64,000 nucleotides of DNA, from assembly GCF_001758785.1 (NCBI RefSeq), contig NZ_LROM01000050.1, positions 1-64,000 on the forward strand, read 5' to 3'. Of this stretch, positions 47,912-57,849 are shown in pieces (within the stretch, counting starts at the first letter, position 1; the number at the start of each line of letters is the position of its first letter). The notes beneath the pieces are model-generated. The model was given only the letters and a program-made list of their open reading frames with translations. It searched no databases and was not told where the DNA came from. The stretch is from Duganella phyllosphaerae. GTDB taxonomy: Bacteria; Pseudomonadota; Gammaproteobacteria; Burkholderiales; Burkholderiaceae_D. The translations under genes were made by a program, and so were the position numbers.

Positions 47912-47967
47912 GTCCGCGTCGGGTAAAATGGCTGGTTAGTCCCAACCCCGATTTCGATAGAGCAGCC

Positions 47968-48636
47968 ATGACCGTCCAACTGGATTCCACACTTGTCGCG
48001 CAGTACATCACCGAGCACCCGAACTTCTTCGACGAACACGCCGATTTGCTCGGTGAAATCAAGCTCGCCAGCCCTATCACCGGTCGCGCGGTCTCGCTGC
48101 AAGAGCGGCAAATGGAAGTCATGCGCGAGAAATACAAGACCTTGGAATTGCGCATGAGCAATCTGATGCGCCTCGCTTCTGAGAACGAAGCCATCGCCAA
48201 CAAGTTCCACCGCTGGACCAAGGTGCTGCTCGAAGCGGAAGATGTGGGTTCCATGCCACACTCTGTGGTCAGCGGCCTCAAGTCCGCTTTCGATGTGCCG
48301 CAAGTAACGGTGCGCCTGTGGAATACCGCACCCGACTACGCCGGCGAATGGTTCACCAAGGACGTGACCGACGATGTGCGCATCTTCGCCAACAGCCTGC
48401 TGTCGCCTTACTGCGGCAGCAACAAAGATTTCGAAGCCGTGCGCTGGCTCGACGATTCCGCCAGCGTGGTGTCCACCGTGATCATCCCGCTGCGCAAGGC
48501 CGGCGACAAGCAGGCCTTCGGTTTGCTGGTGATGGGTTCGGCCGACGCCAACCGCTTCACCTCGCTGATGGCTACCGATTTCCTGGTCCACATGGGCGAA
48601 ACCAGCAGCACCGCCCTGGCCTGGCTGCTGGCCTGA
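47968..48636 (+). CDS. DUF484 family protein
   Basis: A 222-residue protein whose N-terminal part has QYITEHPNFFDEHADLLGEI and SLQERQMEVMREKYKTLELR (coiled coil), followed by a GAF-like domain (VRLWNTAP ... IIPLRKAGDKQAFGLLVMGSADANRF). The same order DUF484-xerC occurs widely. The ATG at 47968 is chosen because the upstream frame runs through the porin terminator. Function unknown, possibly cyclic-nucleotide or signal binding. Confidence 0.88.
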   Translation: MTVQLDSTLVAQYITEHPNFFDEHADLLGEIKLASPITGRAVSLQERQMEVMREKYKTLELRMSNLMRLASENEAIANKFHRWTKVLLEAEDVGSMPHSVVSGLKSAFDVPQVTVRLWNTAPDYAGEWFTKDVTDDVRIFANSLLSPYCGSNKDFEAVRWLDDSASVVSTVIIPLRKAGDKQAFGLLVMGSADANRFTSLMATDFLVHMGETSSTALAWLLA

Positions 48637-48638
48637 CC

Positions 48639-49661
48639 ATGGCAGGCGCGGGCGCCGGGGTGACCGCTGCCACGACGGCGACAGTGGCGACCGAGCCTGC
48701 GACCGACTTCCCAGCCGGCTCGACTGCCAGCGGCGACTGGATCGCCGATTACCTGGCGCACCTGCGCCACGGTCGGCAATTATCGAGTAATACCACGGCC
48801 GCCTACGGCCGCGACCTGGTCGAGCTGCGCACGCTGGCCGATGGCCGCGACTGGGCCGACATCGATCACTTCCTGATCCGCCGCCTGACGTCCAAGCTGC
48901 ATGCACGCGAACTCGATCCGCGCTCGATCGCCCGCAAGCTCTCGAGCTGGCGCGGCTTTTTCGACTGGCTCGGCACCCAGACCACGCTAGCCGCCAACCC
49001 GGTGCAAGGCGTGCGCGCGCCCAAGCGCGCCAAGACCCTGCCACGGGCGCTGTCGGTGGACGACGCCATGCAACTGGTGGCGCCGGCCCAGATGAAGCTG
49101 CGCGCCGGCACTGGCGAAGGTCACGGCGCCGAGCCGGCCGAGCTGTGCAACCGCGCCATGTTCGAGTTGCTCTATTCGAGCGGCTTGCGGGTGTCGGAGC
49201 TGGCCGGCCTGGACGCCATCGCGGGCAAGGACGCGCTCGGCTGGGTGGTGATGGAAAACCGCGAAGTCATCGTCACCGGCAAGGGCAACAAGCGCCGCGT
49301 GGTGCCGGTGGGCCGTGCCGCGATGGACGCGCTGGCCGCCTGGCTGGCGGTGCGCCCGGCCCCGTCCGACGGCAGCGCTGCCTTGTTTTTAAGCACGCGC
49401 GGCACCCGCGTCTCGCCGCGCGTGATCCAGCAGCGCCTGCAGGCGCACGGCGTGGCCAGCGGTGCACCGGTGCACGTGCATCCGCACATGTTGCGCCACT
49501 CGTTTGCCTCGCACGTGCTGCAATCGTCGGGCGACTTGCGGGCGGTGCAGGAAATGCTCGGTCACTCCAGCATCAGTTCCACCCAGGTGTATACGTCGCT
49601 CGACTTTCAGCGCCTGTCCGAGGTGTATGACAAGGCGCATCCGCGCGCAAAAATCAAGTAA
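48639..49661 (+). CDS. xerC: Site-specific tyrosine recombinase XerC
   Basis: A 340-residue tyrosine recombinase that resolves chromosome dimers at dif together with XerD. The catalytic residues are in SSGLRVSEL (Arg), GKGNKRRVVP (Lys), HPHMLRHSFASH (His-x-x-Arg), LGHSS (His) and STQVYTSLDF (Tyr). The N-terminus has a 25-residue Ala/Thr-rich extension before the SAM-like domain. It starts two bases after DUF484. Chromosomal context and the DUF484 neighbour argue against a phage integrase. Confidence 0.93.
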   Translation: MAGAGAGVTAATTATVATEPATDFPAGSTASGDWIADYLAHLRHGRQLSSNTTAAYGRDLVELRTLADGRDWADIDHFLIRRLTSKLHARELDPRSIARKLSSWRGFFDWLGTQTTLAANPVQGVRAPKRAKTLPRALSVDDAMQLVAPAQMKLRAGTGEGHGAEPAELCNRAMFELLYSSGLRVSELAGLDAIAGKDALGWVVMENREVIVTGKGNKRRVVPVGRAAMDALAAWLAVRPAPSDGSAALFLSTRGTRVSPRVIQQRLQAHGVASGAPVHVHPHMLRHSFASHVLQSSGDLRAVQEMLGHSSISSTQVYTSLDFQRLSEVYDKAHPRAKIK

Positions 49662-49796
49662 CTACGCAGCGCAGATAGTACTGACGCGCCTCAATCGGAC
49701 GAAACATGGCTCCCATTGATTTTCCGGCATAATCTGCGATTGCATTTTTGCACTTGATCCCCATCTAGGGGACCCACACACCAGACTGGCGCGCAT

Positions 49797-50864
49797 ATGA
49801 TACCTACCACGATCCTGACCGGCTTTCTTGGCGCCGGCAAGACCACGCTGCTCAACCGCATCCTGCAGGAACCGCACGGCATGCGCATTGCCGTGATCGA
49901 AAACGAGTTTGGCCAGGAAAACATCGACAATGAGATCCTGGTCCAGGACAGCGGCGAACAGATCGTCGAGATGAATAATGGCTGCATCTGCTGCACCGTG
50001 CGCGGCGACCTGATCGTGGCACTGTCGAGCCTGGCGCAAAAGCGCGAAGCCGGCGAACTGACCTTTGACCGCGTGGTGATCGAAACCACCGGCCTGGCCA
50101 ACCCGGGCCCGGTGGCGCAAACCTTCTTCGTGGACGAGGAAGTAGGCGCTCACTTCATGCTCGACGCCGTGGTCACGGTGGTCGATGCGCGTCACGCCAT
50201 GGACCAGCTGGACCAGCACGAGGAAGCCCAGCGCCAGGTGGGGTTTGCCGACAAGCTGCTGCTGTCGAAAACCGATTTGGTCACGCCGGAAGAACTGGCC
50301 ACGCTGACCGCGCGCCTGAAACGCATCAACCCGCGCGCGCCGATCAGCACCGCCGACTTCGGCCGCGCGCCGCTGGCCGAGGTGATGGACCTGAAAGGTT
50401 TCAATCTCAACGACAAGCTCGAACTCGACCCGGACTTTTTGGAAACCGACCAGGTCCACGACGACGACCACGTGCATGACGAGCACTGCGGCCACGGCCA
50501 TGGTCACCAGCATGACCACGCCCATGAGCACGGCCACGAGCACAACCACCACCAGGGCCACCACAGCGACGACATTGCCGCGTTTGTGTTCAAAAGCACA
50601 CGTCCGTTCGACACCGCCAAACTGGACGAATTCCTCGGCGGCCTAGTCAATGTCTACGGTCCTCGCATGCTGCGCTATAAAGGGGTATTGTTAATGCAGG
50701 ACGCCGATCGCAAGGTCGTGTTCCAGGGCGTGCACCAGATCATGGGCAGCGACCTGGGCGCCAAGTGGGGCGAGAATGAAGTTCGTGGCAGCAAAATGGT
50801 ATTTATAGGTAAAAATCTGCCAAAAGATATCTTTATTAGCGGATTAGAACAATGTCTGGTATAA
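49797..50864 (+). CDS. COG0523 GTPase, putative zinc metallochaperone
   Basis: A 355-residue CobW/YjiA-type P-loop GTPase. GAGKTT (12-17) binds nucleotide, CICC (63-66) is the CxCC metal site, and a histidine-rich stretch (221-257, many HDH/HGH units) can bind zinc. The C-terminal CobW domain follows. It probably moves zinc or a related metal to client proteins. It precedes dksA, whose product has lost zinc ligands. Confidence 0.9.
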   Translation: MIPTTILTGFLGAGKTTLLNRILQEPHGMRIAVIENEFGQENIDNEILVQDSGEQIVEMNNGCICCTVRGDLIVALSSLAQKREAGELTFDRVVIETTGLANPGPVAQTFFVDEEVGAHFMLDAVVTVVDARHAMDQLDQHEEAQRQVGFADKLLLSKTDLVTPEELATLTARLKRINPRAPISTADFGRAPLAEVMDLKGFNLNDKLELDPDFLETDQVHDDDHVHDEHCGHGHGHQHDHAHEHGHEHNHHQGHHSDDIAAFVFKSTRPFDTAKLDEFLGGLVNVYGPRMLRYKGVLLMQDADRKVVFQGVHQIMGSDLGAKWGENEVRGSKMVFIGKNLPKDIFISGLEQCLV

Positions 50865-51009
50865 ACTATCCGGGTTTTGTGGGGATAGCATAAACACCAC
50901 ACCATCTGCAAGCTGGCAAGCCACTGGCGGATACCGGTGCAGCGTAACGGCCTGGGGCCCTTCTGCTGATCAATTTGAAAACTCTGTCGTATCGAAGGTA
51001 AGCGAAGTT

Positions 51010-51453
51010 ATGACCACTAAAACTAATAAATCGACCGCAGCCGAGCGCATCCTGACCGAAGAAGAAATTCTCAAGATGGATGAGAAGGACTACATGAACC
51101 CGGCGCAGATGGCTTTTTTCAAGGCGAAACTGCAACAGCTTGAAAAAGAGCTGCTCAAGAACGCCGGCGAAACCACCGAGCACCTGCGCGAAACCGTGCT
51201 GGTCCCCGATCCAGCCGACCGCGCCACCATCGAGGAAGAGCATGCGCTGGAACTGCGCACCCGCGACCGCGAGCGCAAGCTGCTGAAAAAAGTCCAGCAG
51301 TCAATCGTGGCCATCGACGGCGGCGACTACGGCTGGTGCGAAGAGACCGGCGAGCCGATCGGCATCCCGCGCCTGATCGCCCGCCCGACCGCCACGTTGT
51401 CGCTCGAAGCGCAGCAGCGCCGCGAACTGAAGCAAAAGCTGTACGGCGACTAA
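51010..51453 (+). CDS. dksA: DksA-type RNA polymerase regulator lacking most zinc cysteines
   Basis: A 147-residue protein that binds the RNA polymerase secondary channel and works with ppGpp. The coiled-coil tip motif is DPADRA (67-72). The zinc-finger region reads YGWCEETGEPIGIPRL, keeping only C110; the other three ligands are missing (T113 and positions after 128), as in the cysteine-poor DksA forms common in alpha- and betaproteobacteria. A terminator follows. Confidence 0.93.
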   Translation: MTTKTNKSTAAERILTEEEILKMDEKDYMNPAQMAFFKAKLQQLEKELLKNAGETTEHLRETVLVPDPADRATIEEEHALELRTRDRERKLLKKVQQSIVAIDGGDYGWCEETGEPIGIPRLIARPTATLSLEAQQRRELKQKLYGD

Positions 51454-51474
51454 GCCCGGCAGCAACCCTCCCCA

Positions 51475-51505
51475 AGCACGCGCCTCACCCCGCGTGCTTT
51501 TTTTT
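51475..51505 (+). terminator. Intrinsic terminator of dksA
   Basis: AGCACGCG/CGCGTGCT 8-bp perfect stem with an 8-base loop and a T-run of eight starting in the last stem base. Confidence 0.93.
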
Positions 51506-51610
51506 GTCCTGTCGCCGTGTCCGGCTCAGGGATTGCAATTGCGTTTTCCGTCCCCATTTCCACCTTCAAGACGCAGTGCGGCATCAACCAACTGAATATT
51601 TGAGGTCAAC

Positions 51611-52149
51611 ATGGAACAATTTCACGGCACCACCATCTTGTGCGTGCGACGCGGCAAGGATGTCGCGCTCGGCGGCGATGGCCAGGTCACGCTCGGCAAC
51701 ATCGTCATGAAGGGCACGGCCCGCAAGGTGCGCAAGGTTTATAACGGCAAGGTCCTGGTCGGTTTCGCCGGCGGCACTGCCGACGCCTTCACCCTGCTCG
51801 ACCGCTTCGAAGGCAAGCTGGAAAAGCACCAGGGCAACCTGCTGCGCGCCTCCGTCGAGCTGGCCAAGGACTGGCGCACCGACCGCGTGCTGCGCCGCCT
51901 GGAAGCGATGCTGCTGGTGGCCGACAGCGAGTCGACTTTGGTGATCACCGGTAACGGTGACGTGCTCGAGCCCGAAGACGGCGTGGGCGCGATCGGCTCG
52001 GGCGGCACGTATGCCCAGTCGGCCGCCAAGGCGCTGGTGGAAAACACGGAACTCTCGCCTGCGGAAGTGGTCAAAAAATCACTGACGATTGCCGGCCAGT
52101 TGTGCATCTACACCAACTTGAACCACATCATCGAAACACTGGAACCCGC

Positions 52150-52153
<4 letters not shown>
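51611..52153 (+). CDS. hslV: HslV protease subunit
   Basis: A 180-residue threonine peptidase of the HslUV heat-shock protease. After Met and a short propeptide the catalytic Thr begins [21 protein letters not shown]; the [14 protein letters not shown] signature is present. It degrades unfolded proteins with HslU. Its stop overlaps the hslU start. Confidence 0.95.
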
Positions 52154-53496
<1,343 letters not shown>

Positions 53497-53497
53497 T

Positions 53498-53620
53498 ATG
53501 AAAGCTCGCAAACCTACTGCGCGGCCTGCTATCGCCTCTCCGTTGCTCAGCGTACCTTCGTACGCTTCCGCTACTCAAGACGACAGCAAGCCGCTCGCTA
53601 CGGTTTTCAAGCTTCCATAG
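53498..53620 (+). repeat. Large imperfect inverted repeat coinciding with a 40-codon open frame
   Basis: The first about 33 bases and the last about 34 bases are inverted copies of one another with a few mismatches; the centre holds GCGTAC-CTTC-GTACGC. An ATG at 53498 begins the left arm, and the frame runs 40 codons to a TAG ending in the right arm (product MKARKPTARPAIASPLLS..., Ala/Pro/Ser-rich). There is no good ribosome-binding site, so the frame may be incidental. It could be the processed transcript end of hslU, a repetitive element, or a structured small RNA. Confidence 0.7.
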
Positions 53621-53630
53621 GAGAACAGCG

Positions 53631-53843
53631 ATGGCGAATAAAGCATTGGCAACGCGGCAAAAGAAACAGGTCGCACCTACCAGGGTGCCGCCATCGCCGC
53701 CACCGCGCAACCCGGTGGCGGTCGCTGCCAAGGCACGCGCTGGGGGCGCCGGACCGCATGCCAAGCCGCCGTCTACCGAGCGCCAGGCCGCCAAGCGACA
53801 ACTGGCAAAAATTGCGCTCAAGCCCGATCCCGACGAGTCATAA
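53631..53843 (+). CDS. Small basic protein of unknown function
   Basis: A 70-residue Lys/Arg/Pro/Ala-rich protein (MANKALATRQKKQVAPTRVP...) ending in an acidic DPDES. AGGAGAACAGCG ATG gives an excellent ribosome-binding site, and a strong terminator directly follows, both supporting a real gene. The composition suggests an unstructured nucleic-acid-binding or ribosome-associated protein, but this is unproven. Confidence 0.72.
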   Translation: MANKALATRQKKQVAPTRVPPSPPPRNPVAVAAKARAGGAGPHAKPPSTERQAAKRQLAKIALKPDPDES

Positions 53844-53882
53844 AAAAGGCCTCGAACATCGCTGCGGTGTTCGAGGCCTTTT
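53844..53882. terminator. Bidirectional terminator, 15-bp perfect stem
   Basis: AAAAGGCCTCGAACA pairs with TGTTCGAGGCCTTTT across a 9-base loop. With A4 and T4 ends it can end transcripts in either direction; it starts on the stop codon of the small basic protein. Confidence 0.93.
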
Positions 53883-54004
53883 GCTGGAATTGGTTTGGAT
53901 CTTTGGCGGACACCGGTGATGGCGTCCGCTCCGAATCCATGCAAGCAGTGTGCGCCACTTACGGCGCCAGTCCTAGCGTGTTGTCCCAGGCATCACTTCT
54001 CGCC

Positions 54005-54050
54005 ACGCCTGGTATCGTGATACGATACCTTTCGACTCTCCACCAGGCGT
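54005..54050. promoter_or_regulatory. Nested inverted repeats before the XRE regulator
   Basis: A perfect 7-5-7 dyad GGTATCG-TGATA-CGATACC (54011-54029) lies inside a second dyad ACGCCTGG (54005-54012) and CCAGGCGT (54043-54050). The site ends three bases before the ATG, well placed for autorepression by the helix-turn-helix protein. Confidence 0.55.
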
Positions 54051-54053
54051 ATC

Positions 54054-54797
54054 ATGAGCTCTCCCGAATTGCTGTTGCAGGTGCTGCGCACGCAAATGCG
54101 CACTGCCGGCGTCACCTATAAAATGCTGGCCGAGCGCATCGGCATGAGCGAATCGAGCGTCAAGCGCATGTTCGGGCAGCAAGACATGTCGCTCTCGCGG
54201 CTGGCCCAGATCTGCAAGGCGGCCGGCGTGCCGATGGAAGACGTGCTGCGCGGCGCCGCCGACGCCACCCCGCAAACCGACGCCCTCACCCTCACCCAGG
54301 AAAAAGCGCTGCTGGCGCATCCGCACCTGCTGCTGATGGCGATTTGCTGCCTCGGCCACTGGACCGTGGAGCAGGTACTGGAAACCTACAATCTCACCGA
54401 ACCCGAATGCATCATGCTGCTGGCCGAACTCGACCGACTGGGCGTGATCGAACTAAAGCCGTTGAATCGTTACCGGCTGCGCGTATCGAACGCGTTTCGC
54501 TGGCTGCCGGACGGCCCGGTGCAGCAATTCTTCCGCGATCACGCGGTCAGCGATTACTTCAGCGGCAGCTTCGCCGGCGCCGGCGAGACCCTGCTGTGCC
54601 TGCCGGCCCGGCTGTCGCTGCCCAGCGCCCAGGAACTGGTCGGCCGTATCCAGCAACTGGCCGGCGAACTGGCGCGCCTGCACCAGGGCGACCGCAAACT
54701 CGCCCCCGGCGACCGCGACGGCTTTACGCTGCTGGTCGGTTTCCGGTCATGGGAGTTCGCCGCCTTCACCGCCCTGCGCCGCGCCGAAACCCGCTGA
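54054..54797 (+). CDS. XRE-family transcriptional regulator
   Basis: A 247-residue protein with an N-terminal helix-turn-helix (TYKMLAERIGMSESSVKRMFGQQDMSLSRLAQICKAAGVPMEDVL) and a 170-residue C-terminal part of unknown type with WTVEQVLETYNLTEPECIMLLAELDRLGVIELK, resembling a second winged helix. Overlapping operator-like dyads precede it. Targets unknown; it has no divergent or downstream partner except the patatin gene on the other strand. Confidence 0.86.
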   Translation: MSSPELLLQVLRTQMRTAGVTYKMLAERIGMSESSVKRMFGQQDMSLSRLAQICKAAGVPMEDVLRGAADATPQTDALTLTQEKALLAHPHLLLMAICCLGHWTVEQVLETYNLTEPECIMLLAELDRLGVIELKPLNRYRLRVSNAFRWLPDGPVQQFFRDHAVSDYFSGSFAGAGETLLCLPARLSLPSAQELVGRIQQLAGELARLHQGDRKLAPGDRDGFTLLVGFRSWEFAAFTALRRAETR

Positions 54798-54808
54798 TAT
54801 ACCCAAGG

Positions 54809-54890
54809 TTCGGGGTCAGTGCCGACATTTAGACACGGCCTCAAGCGCTATAAGCTGGGCTCGTGTCCGAATGTCGGCACTGACCCCGAA
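54809..54890. repeat. 82-bp inverted repeat with 21-bp perfect arms (REPIN-like)
   Basis: Arms 54809-54829 and 54870-54890 are perfect complements (start TTCGGGGTCAGTGCCGACAT). Inside, GACACG/CGTGTC (54832-54837 with 54862-54867) extends the stem. The GGGGTCAGTG core recalls the GGGGTCAG repeats associated with RAYT transposases in proteobacteria, from memory. It ends two bases before the stop codon of the patatin gene and 11 bp after the XRE gene. Confidence 0.85.
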
Positions 54891-54892
54891 GT

Positions 54893-57139
54893 TCACCACA
54901 CCGGGCCCAGGAACAGGTAGCCGCTGGTGCTGCCGTCGCGGGTCTTGCCGGCGCCGAAGTACAGTGGGCCGAACCGCGTATCGACCGAGATGAAGGCGCT
55001 GGCTGCCTGGCGCAGGGTGTTGCGGTGCAGGGAGGCGCTGTCGCTGTAGGCGCCGCCAGTTTCCAGCGAGAAGCCTACTCGCACGTCGCCGCCCAAGGCG
55101 GCTGGCATGCTGCCGATGCTGCGCGCAGTCACCACCCGCGCCAGCACGGTGCGGGCGCCGGCCACCGATTCGGGCATGGTGCCCGACAGGCGCAGGAAGC
55201 CGCCCAGGTTCGACGTGGACGACGCGCCCCGGTTGCGCGACCATTCGCCGTACAGGTGGCCGGCCCAGCGCTCGAGGTGGAATGCTTCGAGCCATTGCAC
55301 GCGCTGCTGGGTGGCCACGGCGGCATTGGCATCGCCGTTCTGGCGTCCCTGCCATTCGATGTTGAACAGCCGGCCGCGGGTGGGGAAGGCGATGGTGTCG
55401 AGGCTATCGACGTTGTAGGAGACTGCGCGCACGGTCTCGCGGTCGCTGATCACCTCGGGCTGGTAGGGAATGCTCTGCTGCGAGTTGGCGCGCTGACGCG
55501 ACACGCTGTAGCGCAGGTCGCCCCAGCGGCCCAGCTGGCGCCCGATCGCAAAGGTCGCGCTGTGGGCGTTGTAGCCGTAGCGGGCCTGGCGAAAGCCGCC
55601 CGTATCGAAGATGTCGCGCGTGACGATGCCGTGTTGCAGCGACGGCGCCACATACCATTGCGAGCCCGCGCCCAGCGGTTGCCAGAACTGGGTGCCGAAG
55701 GTGCGCTGGGTACCGAGGTTGACCACCGTGCGCAATTCGGCGCCCCAATCGTTGACCGACGACAGCACGTGCATGAACTTGAACTGGAAGGTGTTGTTGT
55801 CGTGCGAGTCGCTGCTGAACTCGAGCCCCACGCGCAGGCGGCTGCGGGCCCAGTCGGCCTCGGTCGGCTTGATCAGCACGCTGCGGCCATCGCCGTCGTC
55901 GCGCACCTCGGTTTCCACCCGCGCCAGGTCGCCGCGGCCGAACAGCGAATTGCCGGCACGCTGGGCCTGCTCACCGGTGACCATCTGCCCCACTTTCAGG
56001 CCCGATTGCACGGCCAGTTCTTGCGGATTGATGTGGCCGCTCGGCGCGACGTCGAGCCTGGCCAGGCGCATCGGCTGGTCGATCGGCACCGGCGCCGACA
56101 GCCGGCTCAATTCGTACGACGCATACTGCGCCTCGGGCAGCGCCAGGCCAACCAGCTTGTCGCTCATGGCGCGCACCGCCGCCTCGCCCGCCCGCATGGC
56201 GCGGTCGTGGCGGCCAAAATCGAGAAAGCCGATCCCGCCCAGGTCAGGCGCCAGCAGGATGTCGCCGGGCCGCAGTTCCTTGAGCGAGCGCTGGACGTTC
56301 TGCTCGGTGAGGATTTGCAGCATCTGCTGCGCCACGCTCACCGCACTGACCAGTTCCTTCTCCTGCGCCAGCGGCGTGCCCACGTTGACGGCAATGATGA
56401 TGTCGGCGCCCATTTCGCGCGCCACGTCCACCGGCAGATTGCGCACCAGGCCGCCATCGACCAGCAGCCGGTCCTTGATGCGCACCGGCGCAAACACGCC
56501 CGGCACCGCCAGCGACGCGCGCATGGCCAGGAACAGCGGCGTATCGGACAACTCCACCAGTTCGCCGGTGACGAGGTCGGAAGCGACCGAGCGGAACGGC
56601 AGTTGCAGCAGGTTGACCGGCTTGTCGCGCGCGCCGTGCGGCAGCACGCGCGTGAGCGCCAGTTCCAGCGCCTCGTTGCCGGCAGCGGCCGGCGGCAGGG
56701 TCACGCCATCCCATTGCGCGCCCAGTTCGATGCGCGAGGGCAGCAATAAATCCTCTTCGCGGCGGCGGAACACCAGCTCGTCACGTGGCGGACGGTCGGC
56801 CACCACCGCCGCCCAGTCGGTGCGCCGCACCAGCAGTTCCAGTTGTTCGACCGAACTGCCGGCCGCGTACGCGCCGCCGACCACGCTGCCCATGCTGGTG
56901 CCCACCACGATATCGACCGGCACCCGCAATTCCTGCAATGCCCTGAGCACGCCGATATGGGCGAAGCCGCGCGCACCACCGCCCGAGAGCACCAGCGCCA
57001 CCTTGGGACGCGGCTTCGATTGCACCTCGGGCGTGACCGGGGAGACAGGTTGGGCAATTGCTGCCGCGGACAAGAAAAAGCCGCAGCACAGGGCTGCGGC
57101 CAGGAGACGGAAACCTGTCATGGGCTGGACCCGGTTCAT
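54893..57139 (-). CDS. Patatin-like phospholipase with C-terminal beta-barrel (surface antigen type)
   Basis: A 748-residue exported protein. A signal peptide ends near AAIAQP; the patatin domain has GGGARG (53-58), the nucleophile in GTSMG (S82) and DGG near residue 228; a POTRA-like middle and BamA-type barrel follow, ending GYLFLGPVW. This layout matches PlpD-type autotransported phospholipases, which display the lipase outside. The start overlaps the gspC stop (ATGA), so it is coupled to the type II secretion operon, though PlpD-like proteins normally need only Sec and Bam. Confidence 0.9.
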   Translation of the reverse strand: MNRVQPMTGFRLLAAALCCGFFLSAAAIAQPVSPVTPEVQSKPRPKVALVLSGGGARGFAHIGVLRALQELRVPVDIVVGTSMGSVVGGAYAAGSSVEQLELLVRRTDWAAVVADRPPRDELVFRRREEDLLLPSRIELGAQWDGVTLPPAAAGNEALELALTRVLPHGARDKPVNLLQLPFRSVASDLVTGELVELSDTPLFLAMRASLAVPGVFAPVRIKDRLLVDGGLVRNLPVDVAREMGADIIIAVNVGTPLAQEKELVSAVSVAQQMLQILTEQNVQRSLKELRPGDILLAPDLGGIGFLDFGRHDRAMRAGEAAVRAMSDKLVGLALPEAQYASYELSRLSAPVPIDQPMRLARLDVAPSGHINPQELAVQSGLKVGQMVTGEQAQRAGNSLFGRGDLARVETEVRDDGDGRSVLIKPTEADWARSRLRVGLEFSSDSHDNNTFQFKFMHVLSSVNDWGAELRTVVNLGTQRTFGTQFWQPLGAGSQWYVAPSLQHGIVTRDIFDTGGFRQARYGYNAHSATFAIGRQLGRWGDLRYSVSRQRANSQQSIPYQPEVISDRETVRAVSYNVDSLDTIAFPTRGRLFNIEWQGRQNGDANAAVATQQRVQWLEAFHLERWAGHLYGEWSRNRGASSTSNLGGFLRLSGTMPESVAGARTVLARVVTARSIGSMPAALGGDVRVGFSLETGGAYSDSASLHRNTLRQAASAFISVDTRFGPLYFGAGKTRDGSTSGYLFLGPVW

Positions 57140-57834
57140 TGTTGGCGGCCGAAGCCGGGGACCGGGCCGATCGCGTTGGGGTTGCTGGGGTTGTTGGCGT
57201 TGTTCGGATTGTTGCCATTGCCGTTACCGTTGCCGTTGCCGTTGCTGGGCACACCGGGATTATTCTGCGGCCGCGGATTTTGCTGGCCGGCAGCCGGCGG
57301 CACCGTGCCGGCCGGTTGCATGGCCGGCGCCGGCTGCATCTGCACCTGCGGCGCGGGCATCGCAGGTGGTGGCGGTGGCGGCTGCACCGGCTGGACCGCC
57401 GACAGCGCAGGTGCGGTGCTGGTGGCGCCGGCATCGCTGGGCAAGTCCAGGCGCTTGATGGCGCCGCCTTCGGACAGCAGCACGAACTTCGGATAAATTT
57501 CCTTGACGATCACGCCGGGCACCAGTTCGCGCCCCAGTCCATAGGCCTGGGCCGGCTGGTTGTCCACCACCACGATGGCGGCGCTGTCGCGGTCGCTGCC
57601 GCTGGCGCCGGCGGCCACCACGCCCTTCAATTGGTAGTTGCTGGCGGCAGCCACCGTGATCTGGCCGCCGAACAGGCCCTTGGCGGCGTCGAGGTTGAGG
57701 ACGGCCGGCGGCGCCGGGGGCGGCGCGGCAATCGCGCGCTGGCGGGGCTGGTTGAACTGCAGCACCCAATAGGCCAGCGACGCGCACAACAGCGCCACGG
57801 CCAGGACGGTAACAAACAGGGGCAAACGCTTCAT
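57136..57834 (-). CDS. gspC: Type II secretion protein GspC
   Basis: A 232-residue inner-membrane protein with one N-terminal membrane segment (about 5-25) and the periplasmic homology region (LFGGQITVAAASNYQLKGVVAAG ... VKEIYPKFVLLSEGGAIKRLDLP) that binds the GspD secretin. The C-terminal third is Pro/Gln/Asn-rich with GNGNGN repeats and lacks the PDZ or coiled-coil domain of longer GspC proteins. It is followed, with overlap, by the patatin gene. Confidence 0.88.
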   Translation of the reverse strand: MKRLPLFVTVLAVALLCASLAYWVLQFNQPRQRAIAAPPPAPPAVLNLDAAKGLFGGQITVAAASNYQLKGVVAAGASGSDRDSAAIVVVDNQPAQAYGLGRELVPGVIVKEIYPKFVLLSEGGAIKRLDLPSDAGATSTAPALSAVQPVQPPPPPPAMPAPQVQMQPAPAMQPAGTVPPAAGQQNPRPQNNPGVPSNGNGNGNGNGNNPNNANNPSNPNAIGPVPGFGRQQ

Positions 57835-57849
57835 AACGGTCTTTCCGGG

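Noticed and set aside
48639-49661. Phage or integrative-element integrase
   Set aside because: Position after DUF484 and sequence fit XerC; no tRNA or attachment repeats nearby.
50461-50571. Simple sequence repeat or CRISPR-like array
   Set aside because: The CAC/CAT-rich repeats are codons of the histidine-rich loop of the COG0523 protein, in frame and irregular.
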